This document shows positions 13,515 to 25,260 of a stretch of 64,000 nucleotides of DNA, piece after piece. How positions within the stretch are numbered: position 1 is the first letter of the stretch; every line of letters begins with the position of its first letter. Where the stretch lies: positions 37,282,870-37,346,869 of the forward strand of contig NW_027328721.1 of assembly GCF_048564905.1 (NCBI RefSeq), written 5' to 3'. The stretch comes from Vicugna pacos. Taxonomy: Eukaryota; Chordata; Mammalia; Artiodactyla; Camelidae. The position numbers were made by a program, and so were the translations under genes. Below the pieces are notes generated by a model. That model was given only the letters and a program-made list of their open reading frames with translations, had not been told where the DNA came from and did no database searches.

Positions 13515-13781
13515 ATGGGTTCTAACGGAATGCTTAAGCTCGTCTCCCCTGAGTGTTTTCCTAATATCTCTTTGCCAGGGAATGCTAGGGGTGATTGCAA
13601 GATATCCCAGTGTCAGAGGCTGCCTCACCAAGGTCAGGGAAGGTATTTCTCAGACTTCCCCGAACAGGGAACACCTGTGACTGAAGAGAGCTGCGTGGAG
13701 TTGTCTCTCGAGCTCCCCCACGCACTAACAATGTTTCCGGAATACTGAGCGTGGGGAGGTTCCACCAAAGGTCGGCAGCGC
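13515..13781. repeat. Chimeric C/D monomer (also at 19,388-19,654)
   Basis: The first part has the C states (GGAATGCTTAAG, CCTGAGTGTTTTCC, CTCTTTGCCAGG, TTGCAAGATATCC). The second part has the D states (CTGCCTCACCAAGG, TTTCTCAGACTTCC, CACGCACTAACAATG, GGAATACTGAG). In the 11-monomer block C (10,579) and D (10,846) are separate, and they are also separate at 29,533/29,800, 32,737/33,004 and 42,080/42,347. Thus one whole monomer was lost by an in-register exchange within the middle of C and D before the 5,873-bp duplication, which carries the chimera in both copies. Confidence 0.9.
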
Positions 13782-16183
13782 GTGGGTTCTAACGGAATGC
13801 CTAAGCTCGTCTTCCCTGAGGTTTTTCGTAATTTCACTGTGCCTGGGAATGCTAGGGGTGATTGCAGGATATCCCAGTGTCAGAGGCTGCCTCCCCAAGG
13901 TCAGGGAATATATTTCTCGGACTTCCCCGAACAGGGAACACCTGTGACTGAAGAGAGCTGCGTGGATTTGTCTCTCGAGCTCCCCCACTTACTGACAATG
14001 ATTCCGGAATCCTGAGCGTGGGAAGGTTCCACCAACGGTCGGCAGCGCGTGGGTTAAAACGGAATGCCTAAGCTCGTCTCCCCTGAGGGTTTTCCTAATG
14101 TCTCTGTGTCAGGGAATGCTAGGGGTGATACGAGGATATCCCAGTGTCAGAGTCTGCCTCCCCAAGGTAAGGGAAGATTTTTCTCGGACTTCCCCAAAAA
14201 GGGAACACCTGTGACTGAAGAGAGCTGCGTGGAGTTGTCTCTCGAGCTCCCCCACGCACTGACCATTGTTCCGGAATCCTGAGCGTGGGGAGGTTCCACC
14301 AACGGTCGGCAGCGCGTGGGATCGAACGGAATGCATAGGCTCGTCTCCCCTGAGTGTTTTCCTAATGTCTCTGTGCCAGGGAATGCTAGGGGTGATTGCA
14401 GGATATCCCAGTGTCAGAGGCTGCCTCCCCAAGGTCCGGGAAGTTATTTCTCAAACTTCCCCGAACAGGGAACACCTGTGACTGAAGAGAGCTGCCTGGA
14501 GTTTTCTCACGAGCTCCCCCACGCACTGACAATGGTTCCGGAATCCTGAGCGTGGTGAGGTTCAACCAACGGTCGCATCGCGTGGGTTCTAACGGAATGC
14601 CTAAGCTCGTCTCCCCTGAGGATTTTCCTAATGTCTCTGTGCCAGGGAATGCTAGGGGTGATTGCAGGATATCCCAGTGTCAGAGGCTGCCTCCCCAAGG
14701 TAAGGGAAGATATTTCTCGGACTTCGCCGAACAGGGAACACCTGTGACTGAAGAGAGCTGCGTGGAGTTGTCTCTCGAGCTCCCCCACGCACTGACAATG
14801 TTTCCGGAATCCTGAGCGTGGGGAGGTTCCACCAATGGTCGGCAGCGCGTGGGTTCTAACGGAATACATAAGCTCGCCTCCCGTGAGGGTTTTCCTAATA
14901 TCTCCGTACCAGTTAATTCTAGCGGTGATTGCAGGATATCCCAGTGTCAGAGGCTGCCTCCCCAAGTTCAGGGAATTTATTTCTCGGACTTCCCCGAACA
15001 GGGAACACCTGTGACTGAAGAGAGCTGCGTGGAGTTTTCTCTCGAGCTCCACCACGCACTGACAATTTTTCCGGAATCCTGAGCGTGGGGAGGTTCCACC
15101 AACGGTCGACAGCGTGTGGGTTCTAACGGAATGCCTAAGCTCGTCTCCCCTGAGGGTTTTCCTAATGTCTCTGTGCCAGGGAATGCTAGGGGTGATTGCA
15201 GGATATCCCAGTGTCAGAGGCTGCCTCACCAATGTCAGGGAAAATATTTCTCGGACTTCTCCGAACATGGAACACCTGTGACTGAAGAGAGCTTCGTGGA
15301 GTTGTCTCTCGAGATCCCCCACGCACTGACAATGATTCCGGTATAATGAGCGTGGGGATGTTCCACCAACGGTCGGCAGGGCGTGGGTTCTAACGGAATG
15401 CCTAAGCTCGTCTCCCCTGAGGGTTTTCCTAATGTCTCCGTGCCAGGGAATGCTAGGAGTGATTGCAGGATATCCCAGTGTCAGAGGCTGCCTCCCCAAG
15501 ATCAGGTAAGTTATTTCTCGGACTACCCCGAACAGGGAACATCTGTGACTGAAGAGAGCTGCGTGGAGTTGTCTCTCGAGCTCCCCCACGCACTGACAAT
15601 GGTTCCGGAATCCTGATCGTGGGGAGGTTCCACCAACGGTCGGAAGCGGGTGGGTTCTAACGGAATGCCTAAGCTCGTCTCCCCTGAGGGTTTTCCTAAT
15701 GTCTCTGTGCCAGAGAATGCTAGGGGTGATTGCAGGATATCAAAGTGTCAGAGGCTGCCTCCCCAAGATCCGGGAAGGTATTTCTGAAACTTCCCCGAAC
15801 AGGGAACACCTGTAACTGAAGAGAGCTGCCTGGAATTTTCTCTCGAGCTCCCCCACGCACTGACAATGGTTCCGGAATCCTGAGCGTGGGGAGGTTCCAC
15901 CAACGGTCGGCAGCGCGTGGGATCGAACGGAATGCATAGGCTCGTCTCCCCTGAGTGTTTTCCTAATGTCTCTGTTCCAGGGAATGCTAGGGGTGATTGC
16001 AGGATATCCCAGTGTTAGAGGCTGCCTCCCCAAGGTCAGGGTAGGTATTTCTCGGACTTCCCCGAACAGGGAACACCTGTGACTGAAGAGAGCTGCGTGG
16101 AGTTGTCTCTCGAGCTCCCCCACGCACTGACAATGGTTCCGGAATCCTGAGCGTGGGGAGGTTCCACCAACGGTCGGCAGCGC

Positions 16184-17785
16184 GTGGGTTCTAACGGAAT
16201 GCCTAAGCTCGCCTCCCCTGAGGTTTTTCCTAATATCTGTGTTCCAGGGAATGCTAGCGGTGATTGCAGGATATCCCAGTGTCAGAGGCTGCCTCCCCAA
16301 GGTCAGGGAAGTTATTTCTCTGACTTCCCCGAACAGGGAACACCTGTGACTGAAGAGAGCTGCGTGGAGTTGTCTCTCGGGCTCCCTCACGCACTGACAA
16401 TGGTTCCGGAATCCTGAGCGTGGGGAGGTTCCACCAACGGTCGGCAGCGCGTGGGTTCTAACGGAATGCCTAAGCTGGTCTCCCCTGAGGGTTTTCTTAA
16501 TGTCTCTGTGTCAGTGAATGCTAGGGGTTATTGCAGGATATCCCAGTGTCAGAGGCTGCCTCCCCAAGGTCAGGAAAGTTATTTCTCGGACTTCCCCGAA
16601 CATGGAACACCTTTGACTGAAGAGAGCTGCGTGGATTTTTCTCTCGAGCTCCCCCACGCACTGACAATGATTTCGGAATCCTGAGGGTGGGGAGGTTCCA
16701 CCAACGGTCGGCAGCGCGTGGGTTCTAACGGAATGCCTAAGCTCGTCTCCCCTGAGGCTTTTCCTAATGTCTCTCTGCCAGGGAATGCTAGGGCTGATTT
16801 CAGGTTATCCCAGAGTCAGAGGCTGCCTCCCCAAGGTCAGGGAAATTATTTCTCGGACTTCCCCGAACATGGAACACCTGTGACTGAAGAGAGCTGCGTG
16901 GAGTTGTCTCTCGAGCTCCCCCACGCACTGACAATGATTTCGGAATCCTGAGGGTGGGGAGGTTCCACCAACGGTCGGCAGCGCGTGGGTTCTAACGGAA
17001 TGCGTAAGCTCGTCTCCCCTGATGGTTTTCCTAATGTCTCTGTGCCAGGGAATGCTAGGGGTGATTGCAGGATATCCCAGTGTCAGTTGCTGCCTCCCCA
17101 AGGTCAGGGAAGGTATTTCTCGGACTTCCTCCTACAGGGAACACCTGTGACTGAAGACAGCTGCTTGGAGTTGTCTCTCGAGCTCCCCCACGCACTGACA
17201 ATTGTTCCGAAATACTGAGGTTGGGGAGGTTCCACCAACGGTCGGCAGCGCGTGGGTTCTAACGGAATGCCTAAGCTCGTCTCCCCTGAGGCTTTTCCTA
17301 ATGTCTCTCTGCCAGGGAATGCTAGGGCTGATTTCAGGTTATCCCAGAGTCAGAGGCTGCCTCCCCAAGGTCAGGGAAGGTATTTCTGGTACTTCCCCGA
17401 ACAGGGAACACCTGTGACTGAAGAGAGCTGCGTGGAGTTGTCTCTCGAGCTCCCCCACTTACTGACAATGATTCCGGAATCCTGAGCGTGGGAAGGTTCC
17501 ACCAACGGTCGGCAGCGCATGGGTTCCAACGGAATGCCTAAGCTCGTCTCCCCTGAGGGTTTTCCTAATGTCTCTGTGTCAGGGAATGCTAGGGGTGATT
17601 CCAGGATATCCCAGTGTCAGAGTCTGCCTCCCCAAGGTAAGGGAAGATTTTTCTCGGACTTCCCCAAAAAGGGAACACCTGTGACTGAAGAGAGCTGCGT
17701 GGAGTTGTCTCTCGAGCTCCCCCACGCACTGACAATGGTTCCGGAATCCTGAGCGTGGGGAGGTTCCACCAACGGTCGGCAGCGC
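16184..17785. repeat. Six-monomer 1,602-bp sub-unit N-O-P-Q-P2-F2
   Basis: Monomers start at 16,184, 16,451, 16,718, 16,985, 17,252 and 17,519. The unit repeats at exactly 1,602 bp (6 x 267) from 17,786, though that copy stops after Q. Markers: N has TTCCTAATATCTGTGTTCC; O has CTAAGCTGGTCTCC, GTCAGTGAATG and CCTTTGACTG; P and P2 have GAGGCTTTTCC, AGGGCTGATTTCAGGTTATC and CCAGAGTCAGAGG; Q has CCCCTGATGG and TTCCTCCTACAGG. The repeats differ at a few sites, for example CTGCCTCCCC against CTGCATCCCC in O. Confidence 0.93.
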
Positions 17786-18823
17786 GTGGGTTCTAACGGA
17801 ATGCCTAAGCTCGCCTCCCCTGAGGTTTTTCCTAATATCTGTGTTCCAGGGAATGCTAGCGGTGATTGCAGGATATCCCAGTGTCAGAGGCTGCCTCCCC
17901 AAGGTCAGGGAAGTTATTTCTCTGACTTCCCCGAACAGGGAACACCTGTGACTGAAGAGAGCTGCGTGGAGTTGTCTCTCGGGCTCCCTCACGCATTGAC
18001 AATGGTTCCGGAATCCTGAGCGTGGGGAGGTTCCACCAACGGTCGGCAGCGCGTGGGTTCTAACGGAATGCCTAAGCTGGTCTCCCCTGAGGGTTTTCTT
18101 AATGTCTCTGTGTCAGTGAATGCTAGGGGTTATTGCAGGATATCCCAGTGTCAGAGGCTGCATCCCCAAGGTCAGGAAAGTTATTTCTCGGACTTCCCCG
18201 AACATGGAACACCTTTGACTGAAGAGAGCTGCGTGGATTTTTCTCTCGAGCTCCCCCACGCACTGACAATGATTTCGGAATCCTGAGGGTGGGGAGGTTC
18301 CACCAACGGTCGGCAGCGCGTGGGTTCTAACGGAATGCCTAAGCTCGTCTCCCCTGAGGCTTTTCCTAATGTCTCTCTGCCAGGGAATGCTAGGGCTGAT
18401 TTCAGGTTATCCCAGAGTCAGAGGCTGCCTCCCCAAGGTCAGGGAAATTATTTCTCGGACTTCCCCGAACATGGAACACCTGTGACTGAAGAGAGCTGCG
18501 TGGAGTTGTCTCTCGAGCTCCCCCACGCACTGACAATGATTTCGGAATCCTGAGGGTGGGGAGGTTCCACCAACGGTCGGCAGCGCGTGGGTTCTAACGG
18601 AATGCGTAAGCTCGTCTCCCCTGATGGTTTTCCTAATGTCTCTGTGCCAGGGAATGCTAGGGGTGATTGCAGGATATCCCAGTGTCAGTTGCTGCCTCCC
18701 CAAGGTCAGGGAAGGTATTTCTCGGACTTCCTCCTACAGGGAACACCTGTGACTGAAGACAGCTGCTTGGAGTTGTCTCTCGAGCTCCCCCACGCACTGA
18801 CAATTGTTCCGAAATACTGAGGT

Positions 18824-21800
18824 TGGGGAGGTTCCACCAACGGTCGGCAGCGCGTGGGTTCTAACGGAATGCCTAAGCTCATCTCCCCTGAGGGTTTTCT
18901 TAATGTCTCTGTGTCAGGGAATGCTAGGGGTTATTGCAGGATATCCCAGTGTCAGAGGCTGCCTCCCCAAGGTCAGGGAAGATATTTCTCGGACTTCCCC
19001 GAACATGGAACACCTGTGACTGAAGAGAGCTGCGTGGATTTTTCTCTCGAGCTCCCCCACGCACTGACAATGATTTCGGAATCCTGAGGGTGGGGAGGTT
19101 CCACCAACGGTAGGCAGCGTGTGGGTTCTAACGGAATGCCTCAGCTCGTCTCCCCTGAGTGTTTTCCTAATGTCTCTGTGCCAGGGAATGCTAGGGGTGA
19201 TTGCAGGATATCCCAGTGTCAGAGGCTGCCTCCCCAAGGTCAGGGAAGGTATTTCTCGGACTTCCTCGAACAGGGAACACCTGTGACTGAAGAGAGCTAC
19301 TTGGAGTTGTCTCTCGAGCTCCCCCACGCACTGACAATTGTTCCGGAATCCTGAGGGTGGGGAGGTTCCACCAACGGTCGGCAGCGCATGGGTTCTAACG
19401 GAATGCTTAAGCTCGTCTCCCCTGAGTGTTTTCCTAATATCTCTTTGCCAGGGAATGCTAGGGGTGATTGCAAGATATCCCAGTGTCAGAGGCTGCCTCA
19501 CCAAGGTCAGGGAAGGTATTTCTCAGACTTCCCCGAACAGGGAACACCTGTGACTGAAGAGAGCTGCGTGGAGTTGTCTCTCGAGCTCCCCCACGCACTA
19601 ACAATGTTTCCGGAATACTGAGCGTGGGGAGGTTCCACCAAAGGTCGGCAGCGCGTGGGTTCTAACGGAATGCCTAAGCTCGTCTTCCCTGAGGTTTTTC
19701 GTAATTTCACTGTGCCTGGGAATGCTAGGGGTGATTGCAGGATATCCCAGTGTCAGAGGCTGCCTCCCCAAGGTCAGGGAATATATTTCTCGGACTTCCC
19801 CGAACAGGGAACACCTGTGACTGAAGAGAGCTGCGTGGATTTGTCTCTCGAGCTCCCCCACTTACTGACAATGATTCCGGAATCCTGAGCGTGGGAAGGT
19901 TCCACCAACGGTCGGCAGCGCGTGGGTTAAAACGGAATGCCTAAGCTCGTCTCCCCTGAGGGTTTTCCTAATGTCTCTGTGTCAGGGAATGCTAGGGGTG
20001 ATACGAGGATATCCCAGTGTCAGAGTCTGCCTCCCCAAGGTAAGGGAAGATTTTTCTCGGACTTCCCCAAAAAGGGAACACCTGTGACTGAAGAGAGCTG
20101 CGTGGAGTTGTCTCTCGAGCTCCCCCACGCACTGACCATTGTTCCGGAATCCTGAGCGTGGGGAGGTTCCACCAACGGTCGGCAGCGCGTGGGATCGAAC
20201 GGAATGCATAGGCTCGTCTCCCCTGAGTGTTTTCCTAATGTCTCTGTGCCAGGGAATGCTAGGGGTGATTGCAGGATATCCCAGTGTCAGAGGCTGCCTC
20301 CCCAAGGTCCGGGAAGTTATTTCTCAAACTTCCCCGAACAGGGAACACCTGTGACTGAAGAGAGCTGCCTGGAGTTTTCTCACGAGCTCCCCCACGCACT
20401 GACAATGGTTCCGGAATCCTGAGCGTGGTGAGGTTCAACCAACGGTCGCATCGCGTGGGTTCTAACGGAATGCCTAAGCTCGTCTCCCCTGAGGATTTTC
20501 CTAATGTCTCTGTGCCAGGGAATGCTAGGGGTGATTGCAGGATATCCCAGTGTCAGAGGCTGCCTCCCCAAGGTAAGGGAAGATATTTCTCGGACTTCGC
20601 CGAACAGGGAACACCTGTGACTGAAGAGAGCTGCGTGGAGTTGTCTCTCGAGCTCCCCCACGCACTGACAATGTTTCCGGAATCCTGAGCGTGGGGAGGT
20701 TCCACCAATGGTCGGCAGCGCGTGGGTTCTAACGGAATACATAAGCTCGCCTCCCGTGAGGGTTTTCCTAATATCTCCGTACCAGTTAATTCTAGCGGTG
20801 ATTGCAGGATATCCCAGTGTCAGAGGCTGCCTCCCCAAGTTCAGGGAATTTATTTCTCGGACTTCCCCGAACAGGGAACACCTGTGACTGAAGAGAGCTG
20901 CGTGGAGTTTTCTCTCGAGCTCCACCACGCACTGACAATTTTTCCGGAATCCTGAGCGTGGGGAGGTTCCACCAACGGTCGACAGCGTGTGGGTTCTAAC
21001 GGAATGCCTAAGCTCGTCTCCCCTGAGGGTTTTCCTAATGTCTCTGTGCCAGGGAATGCTAGGGGTGATTGCAGGATATCCCAGTGTCAGAGGCTGCCTC
21101 ACCAATGTCAGGGAAAATATTTCTCGGACTTCTCCGAACATGGAACACCTGTGACTGAAGAGAGCTTCGTGGAGTTGTCTCTCGAGATCCCCCACGCACT
21201 GACAATGATTCCGGTATAATGAGCGTGGGGATGTTCCACCAACGGTCGGCAGGGCGTGGGTTCTAACGGAATGCCTAAGCTCGTCTCCCCTGAGGGTTTT
21301 CCTAATGTCTCCGTGCCAGGGAATGCTAGGAGTGATTGCAGGATATCCCAGTGTCAGAGGCTGCCTCCCCAAGATCAGGTAAGTTATTTCTCGGACTACC
21401 CCGAACAGGGAACATCTGTGACTGAAGAGAGCTGCGTGGAGTTGTCTCTCGAGCTCCCCCACGCACTGACAATGGTTCCGGAATCCTGATCGTGGGGAGG
21501 TTCCACCAACGGTCGGAAGCGGGTGGGTTCTAACGGAATGCCTAAGCTCGTCTCCCCTGAGGGTTTTCCTAATGTCTCTGTGCCAGAGAATGCTAGGGGT
21601 GATTGCAGGATATCAAAGTGTCAGAGGCTGCCTCCCCAAGATCCGGGAAGGTATTTCTGAAACTTCCCCGAACAGGGAACACCTGTAACTGAAGAGAGCT
21701 GCCTGGAATTTTCTCTCGAGCTCCCCCACGCACTGACAATGGTTCCGGAATCCTGAGCGTGGGGAGGTTCCACCAACGGTCGGCAGCGCGTGGGATCGAA

Positions 21801-24696
21801 CGGAATGCATAGGCTCGTCTCCCCTGAGTGTTTTCCTAATGTCTCTGTTCCAGGGAATGCTAGGGGTGATTGCAGGATATCCCAGTGTTAGAGGCTGCCT
21901 CCCCAAGGTCAGGGTAGGTATTTCTCGGACTTCCCCGAACAGGGAACACCTGTGACTGAAGAGAGCTGCGTGGAGTTGTCTCTCGAGCTCCCCCACGCAC
22001 TGACAATGGTTCCGGAATCCTGAGCGTGGGGAGGTTCCACCAACGGTCGGCAGCGCGTGGGTTCTAACGGAATGCCTAAGCTCGCCTCCCCTGAGGTTTT
22101 TCCTAATATCTGTGTTCCAGGGAATGCTAGCGGTGATTGCAGGATATCCCAGTGTCAGAGGCTGCCTCCCCAAGGTCAGGGAAGTTATTTCTCTGACTTC
22201 CCCGAACAGGGAACACCTGTGACTGAAGAGAGCTGCGTGGAGTTGTCTCTCGGGCTCCCTCACGCACTGACAATGGTTCCGGAATCCTGAGCGTGGGGAG
22301 GTTCCACCAACGGTCGGCAGCGCGTGGGTTCTAACGGAATGCCTAAGCTGGTCTCCCCTGAGGGTTTTCTTAATGTCTCTGTGTCAGTGAATGCTAGGGG
22401 TTATTGCAGGATATCCCAGTGTCAGAGGCTGCCTCCCCAAGGTCAGGAAAGTTATTTCTCGGACTTCCCCGAACATGGAACACCTTTGACTGAAGAGAGC
22501 TGCGTGGATTTTTCTCTCGAGCTCCCCCACGCACTGACAATGATTTCGGAATCCTGAGGGTGGGGAGGTTCCACCAACGGTCGGCAGCGCGTGGGTTCTA
22601 ACGGAATGCCTAAGCTCGTCTCCCCTGAGGCTTTTCCTAATGTCTCTCTGCCAGGGAATGCTAGGGCTGATTTCAGGTTATCCCAGAGTCAGAGGCTGCC
22701 TCCCCAAGGTCAGGGAAATTATTTCTCGGACTTCCCCGAACATGGAACACCTGTGACTGAAGAGAGCTGCGTGGAGTTGTCTCTCGAGCTCCCCCACGCA
22801 CTGACAATGATTTCGGAATCCTGAGGGTGGGGAGGTTCCACCAACGGTCGGCAGCGCGTGGGTTCTAACGGAATGCGTAAGCTCGTCTCCCCTGATGGTT
22901 TTCCTAATGTCTCTGTGCCAGGGAATGCTAGGGGTGATTGCAGGATATCCCAGTGTCAGTTGCTGCCTCCCCAAGGTCAGGGAAGGTATTTCTCGGACTT
23001 CCTCCTACAGGGAACACCTGTGACTGAAGACAGCTGCTTGGAGTTGTCTCTCGAGCTCCCCCACGCACTGACAATTGTTCCGAAATACTGAGGTTGGGGA
23101 GGTTCCACCAACGGTCGGCAGCGCGTGGGTTCTAACGGAATGCCTAAGCTCGTCTCCCCTGAGGCTTTTCCTAATGTCTCTCTGCCAGGGAATGCTAGGG
23201 CTGATTTCAGGTTATCCCAGAGTCAGAGGCTGCCTCCCCAAGGTCAGGGAAGGTATTTCTGGTACTTCCCCGAACAGGGAACACCTGTGACTGAAGAGAG
23301 CTGCGTGGAGTTGTCTCTCGAGCTCCCCCACTTACTGACAATGATTCCGGAATCCTGAGCGTGGGAAGGTTCCACCAACGGTCGGCAGCGCATGGGTTCC
23401 AACGGAATGCCTAAGCTCGTCTCCCCTGAGGGTTTTCCTAATGTCTCTGTGTCAGGGAATGCTAGGGGTGATTCCAGGATATCCCAGTGTCAGAGTCTGC
23501 CTCCCCAAGGTAAGGGAAGATTTTTCTCGGACTTCCCCAAAAAGGGAACACCTGTGACTGAAGAGAGCTGCGTGGAGTTGTCTCTCGAGCTCCCCCACGC
23601 ACTGACAATGGTTCCGGAATCCTGAGCGTGGGGAGGTTCCACCAACGGTCGGCAGCGCGTGGGTTCTAACGGAATGCCTAAGCTCGCCTCCCCTGAGGTT
23701 TTTCCTAATATCTGTGTTCCAGGGAATGCTAGCGGTGATTGCAGGATATCCCAGTGTCAGAGGCTGCCTCCCCAAGGTCAGGGAAGTTATTTCTCTGACT
23801 TCCCCGAACAGGGAACACCTGTGACTGAAGAGAGCTGCGTGGAGTTGTCTCTCGGGCTCCCTCACGCATTGACAATGGTTCCGGAATCCTGAGCGTGGGG
23901 AGGTTCCACCAACGGTCGGCAGCGCGTGGGTTCTAACGGAATGCCTAAGCTGGTCTCCCCTGAGGGTTTTCTTAATGTCTCTGTGTCAGTGAATGCTAGG
24001 GGTTATTGCAGGATATCCCAGTGTCAGAGGCTGCATCCCCAAGGTCAGGAAAGTTATTTCTCGGACTTCCCCGAACATGGAACACCTTTGACTGAAGAGA
24101 GCTGCGTGGATTTTTCTCTCGAGCTCCCCCACGCACTGACAATGATTTCGGAATCCTGAGGGTGGGGAGGTTCCACCAACGGTCGGCAGCGCGTGGGTTC
24201 TAACGGAATGCCTAAGCTCGTCTCCCCTGAGGCTTTTCCTAATGTCTCTCTGCCAGGGAATGCTAGGGCTGATTTCAGGTTATCCCAGAGTCAGAGGCTG
24301 CCTCCCCAAGGTCAGGGAAATTATTTCTCGGACTTCCCCGAACATGGAACACCTGTGACTGAAGAGAGCTGCGTGGAGTTGTCTCTCGAGCTCCCCCACG
24401 CACTGACAATGATTTCGGAATCCTGAGGGTGGGGAGGTTCCACCAACGGTCGGCAGCGCGTGGGTTCTAACGGAATGCGTAAGCTCGTCTCCCCTGATGG
24501 TTTTCCTAATGTCTCTGTGCCAGGGAATGCTAGGGGTGATTGCAGGATATCCCAGTGTCAGTTGCTGCCTCCCCAAGGTCAGGGAAGGTATTTCTCGGAC
24601 TTCCTCCTACAGGGAACACCTGTGACTGAAGACAGCTGCTTGGAGTTGTCTCTCGAGCTCCCCCACGCACTGACAATTGTTCCGAAATACTGAGGT
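18824..24696. repeat. 22-monomer unit, tandem copy 2 (5,873 bp)
   Basis: Second copy of the 22-monomer unit. The A monomer beginning at 18,854 follows a Q monomer, whereas everywhere else Q is followed by P2 (17,252, 23,125, 24,727, 38,876). The Q-to-A join at the copy boundary is therefore the new junction made by the duplication, while the Q-P2-F2 order after 24,697 is the original right flank. The sequences at 18,824 and 24,697 stay identical for 57 bases and first differ at 18,881/24,754, so the exchange point lies in that tract. Confidence 0.95.
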
Positions 24697-25260
24697 TGGG
24701 GAGGTTCCACCAACGGTCGGCAGCGCGTGGGTTCTAACGGAATGCCTAAGCTCGTCTCCCCTGAGGCTTTTCCTAATGTCTCTCTGCCAGGGAATGCTAG
24801 GGCTGATTTCAGGTTATCCCAGAGTCAGAGGCTGCCTCCCCAAGGTCAGGGAAGGTATTTCTGGTACTTCCCCGAACAGGGAACACCTGTGACTGAAGAG
24901 AGCTGCGTGGAGTTGTCTCTCGAGCTCCCCCACTTACTGACAATGATTCCGGAATCCTGAGCGTGGGAAGGTTCCACCAACGGTCGGCAGCGCATGGGTT
25001 CCAACGGAATGCCTAAGCTCGTCTCCCCTGAGGGTTTTCCTAATGTCTCTGTGTCAGGGAATGCTAGGGGTGATTCCAGGATATCCCAGTGTCAGAGTCT
25101 GCCTCCCCAAGGTAAGGGAAGATTTTTCTCGGACTTCCCCAAAAAGGGAACACCTGTGACTGAAGAGAGCTGCGTGGAGTTGTCTCTCGAGCTCCCCCAC
25201 GCACTGACCATTGTTCCGGAATCCTGAGCGTGGGGAGGTTCCACCAATGGTCGGCAGCGC
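22057..25260. repeat. Two complete copies of the six-monomer sub-unit
   Basis: N-O-P-Q-P2-F2 appears twice in full, starting at 22,057 and 23,659 (1,602 bp apart). It then passes into a G-type monomer at 25,261 marked GGGATCGAACGG. The second copy extends past the right end of the 22-monomer duplication. The same O-P-Q-P2-F2-G order is found again at 38,075-39,643. Confidence 0.93.

Larger units (their letters stand above)
12951..18823. repeat. 22-monomer unit, tandem copy 1 (5,873 bp)
   Basis: First of two adjacent near-identical copies offset by 5,873 bp (22 x 267 less one base, the missing base lying in the H monomer). Content in order: A, B, chimeric C/D, E, F, G, H, I, J, two further monomers (15,383 and ~15,650), a G-like monomer (~15,917), then the 6-monomer block N,O,P,Q,P2,F2 and a partial second block N,O,P,Q. 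Reading the two copies side by side I noticed only two substitutions, at 13,166 and 13,498. To the left, identity stops at 12,950, where the copies differ at four places within the preceding ~20 bases. Confidence 0.95.
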
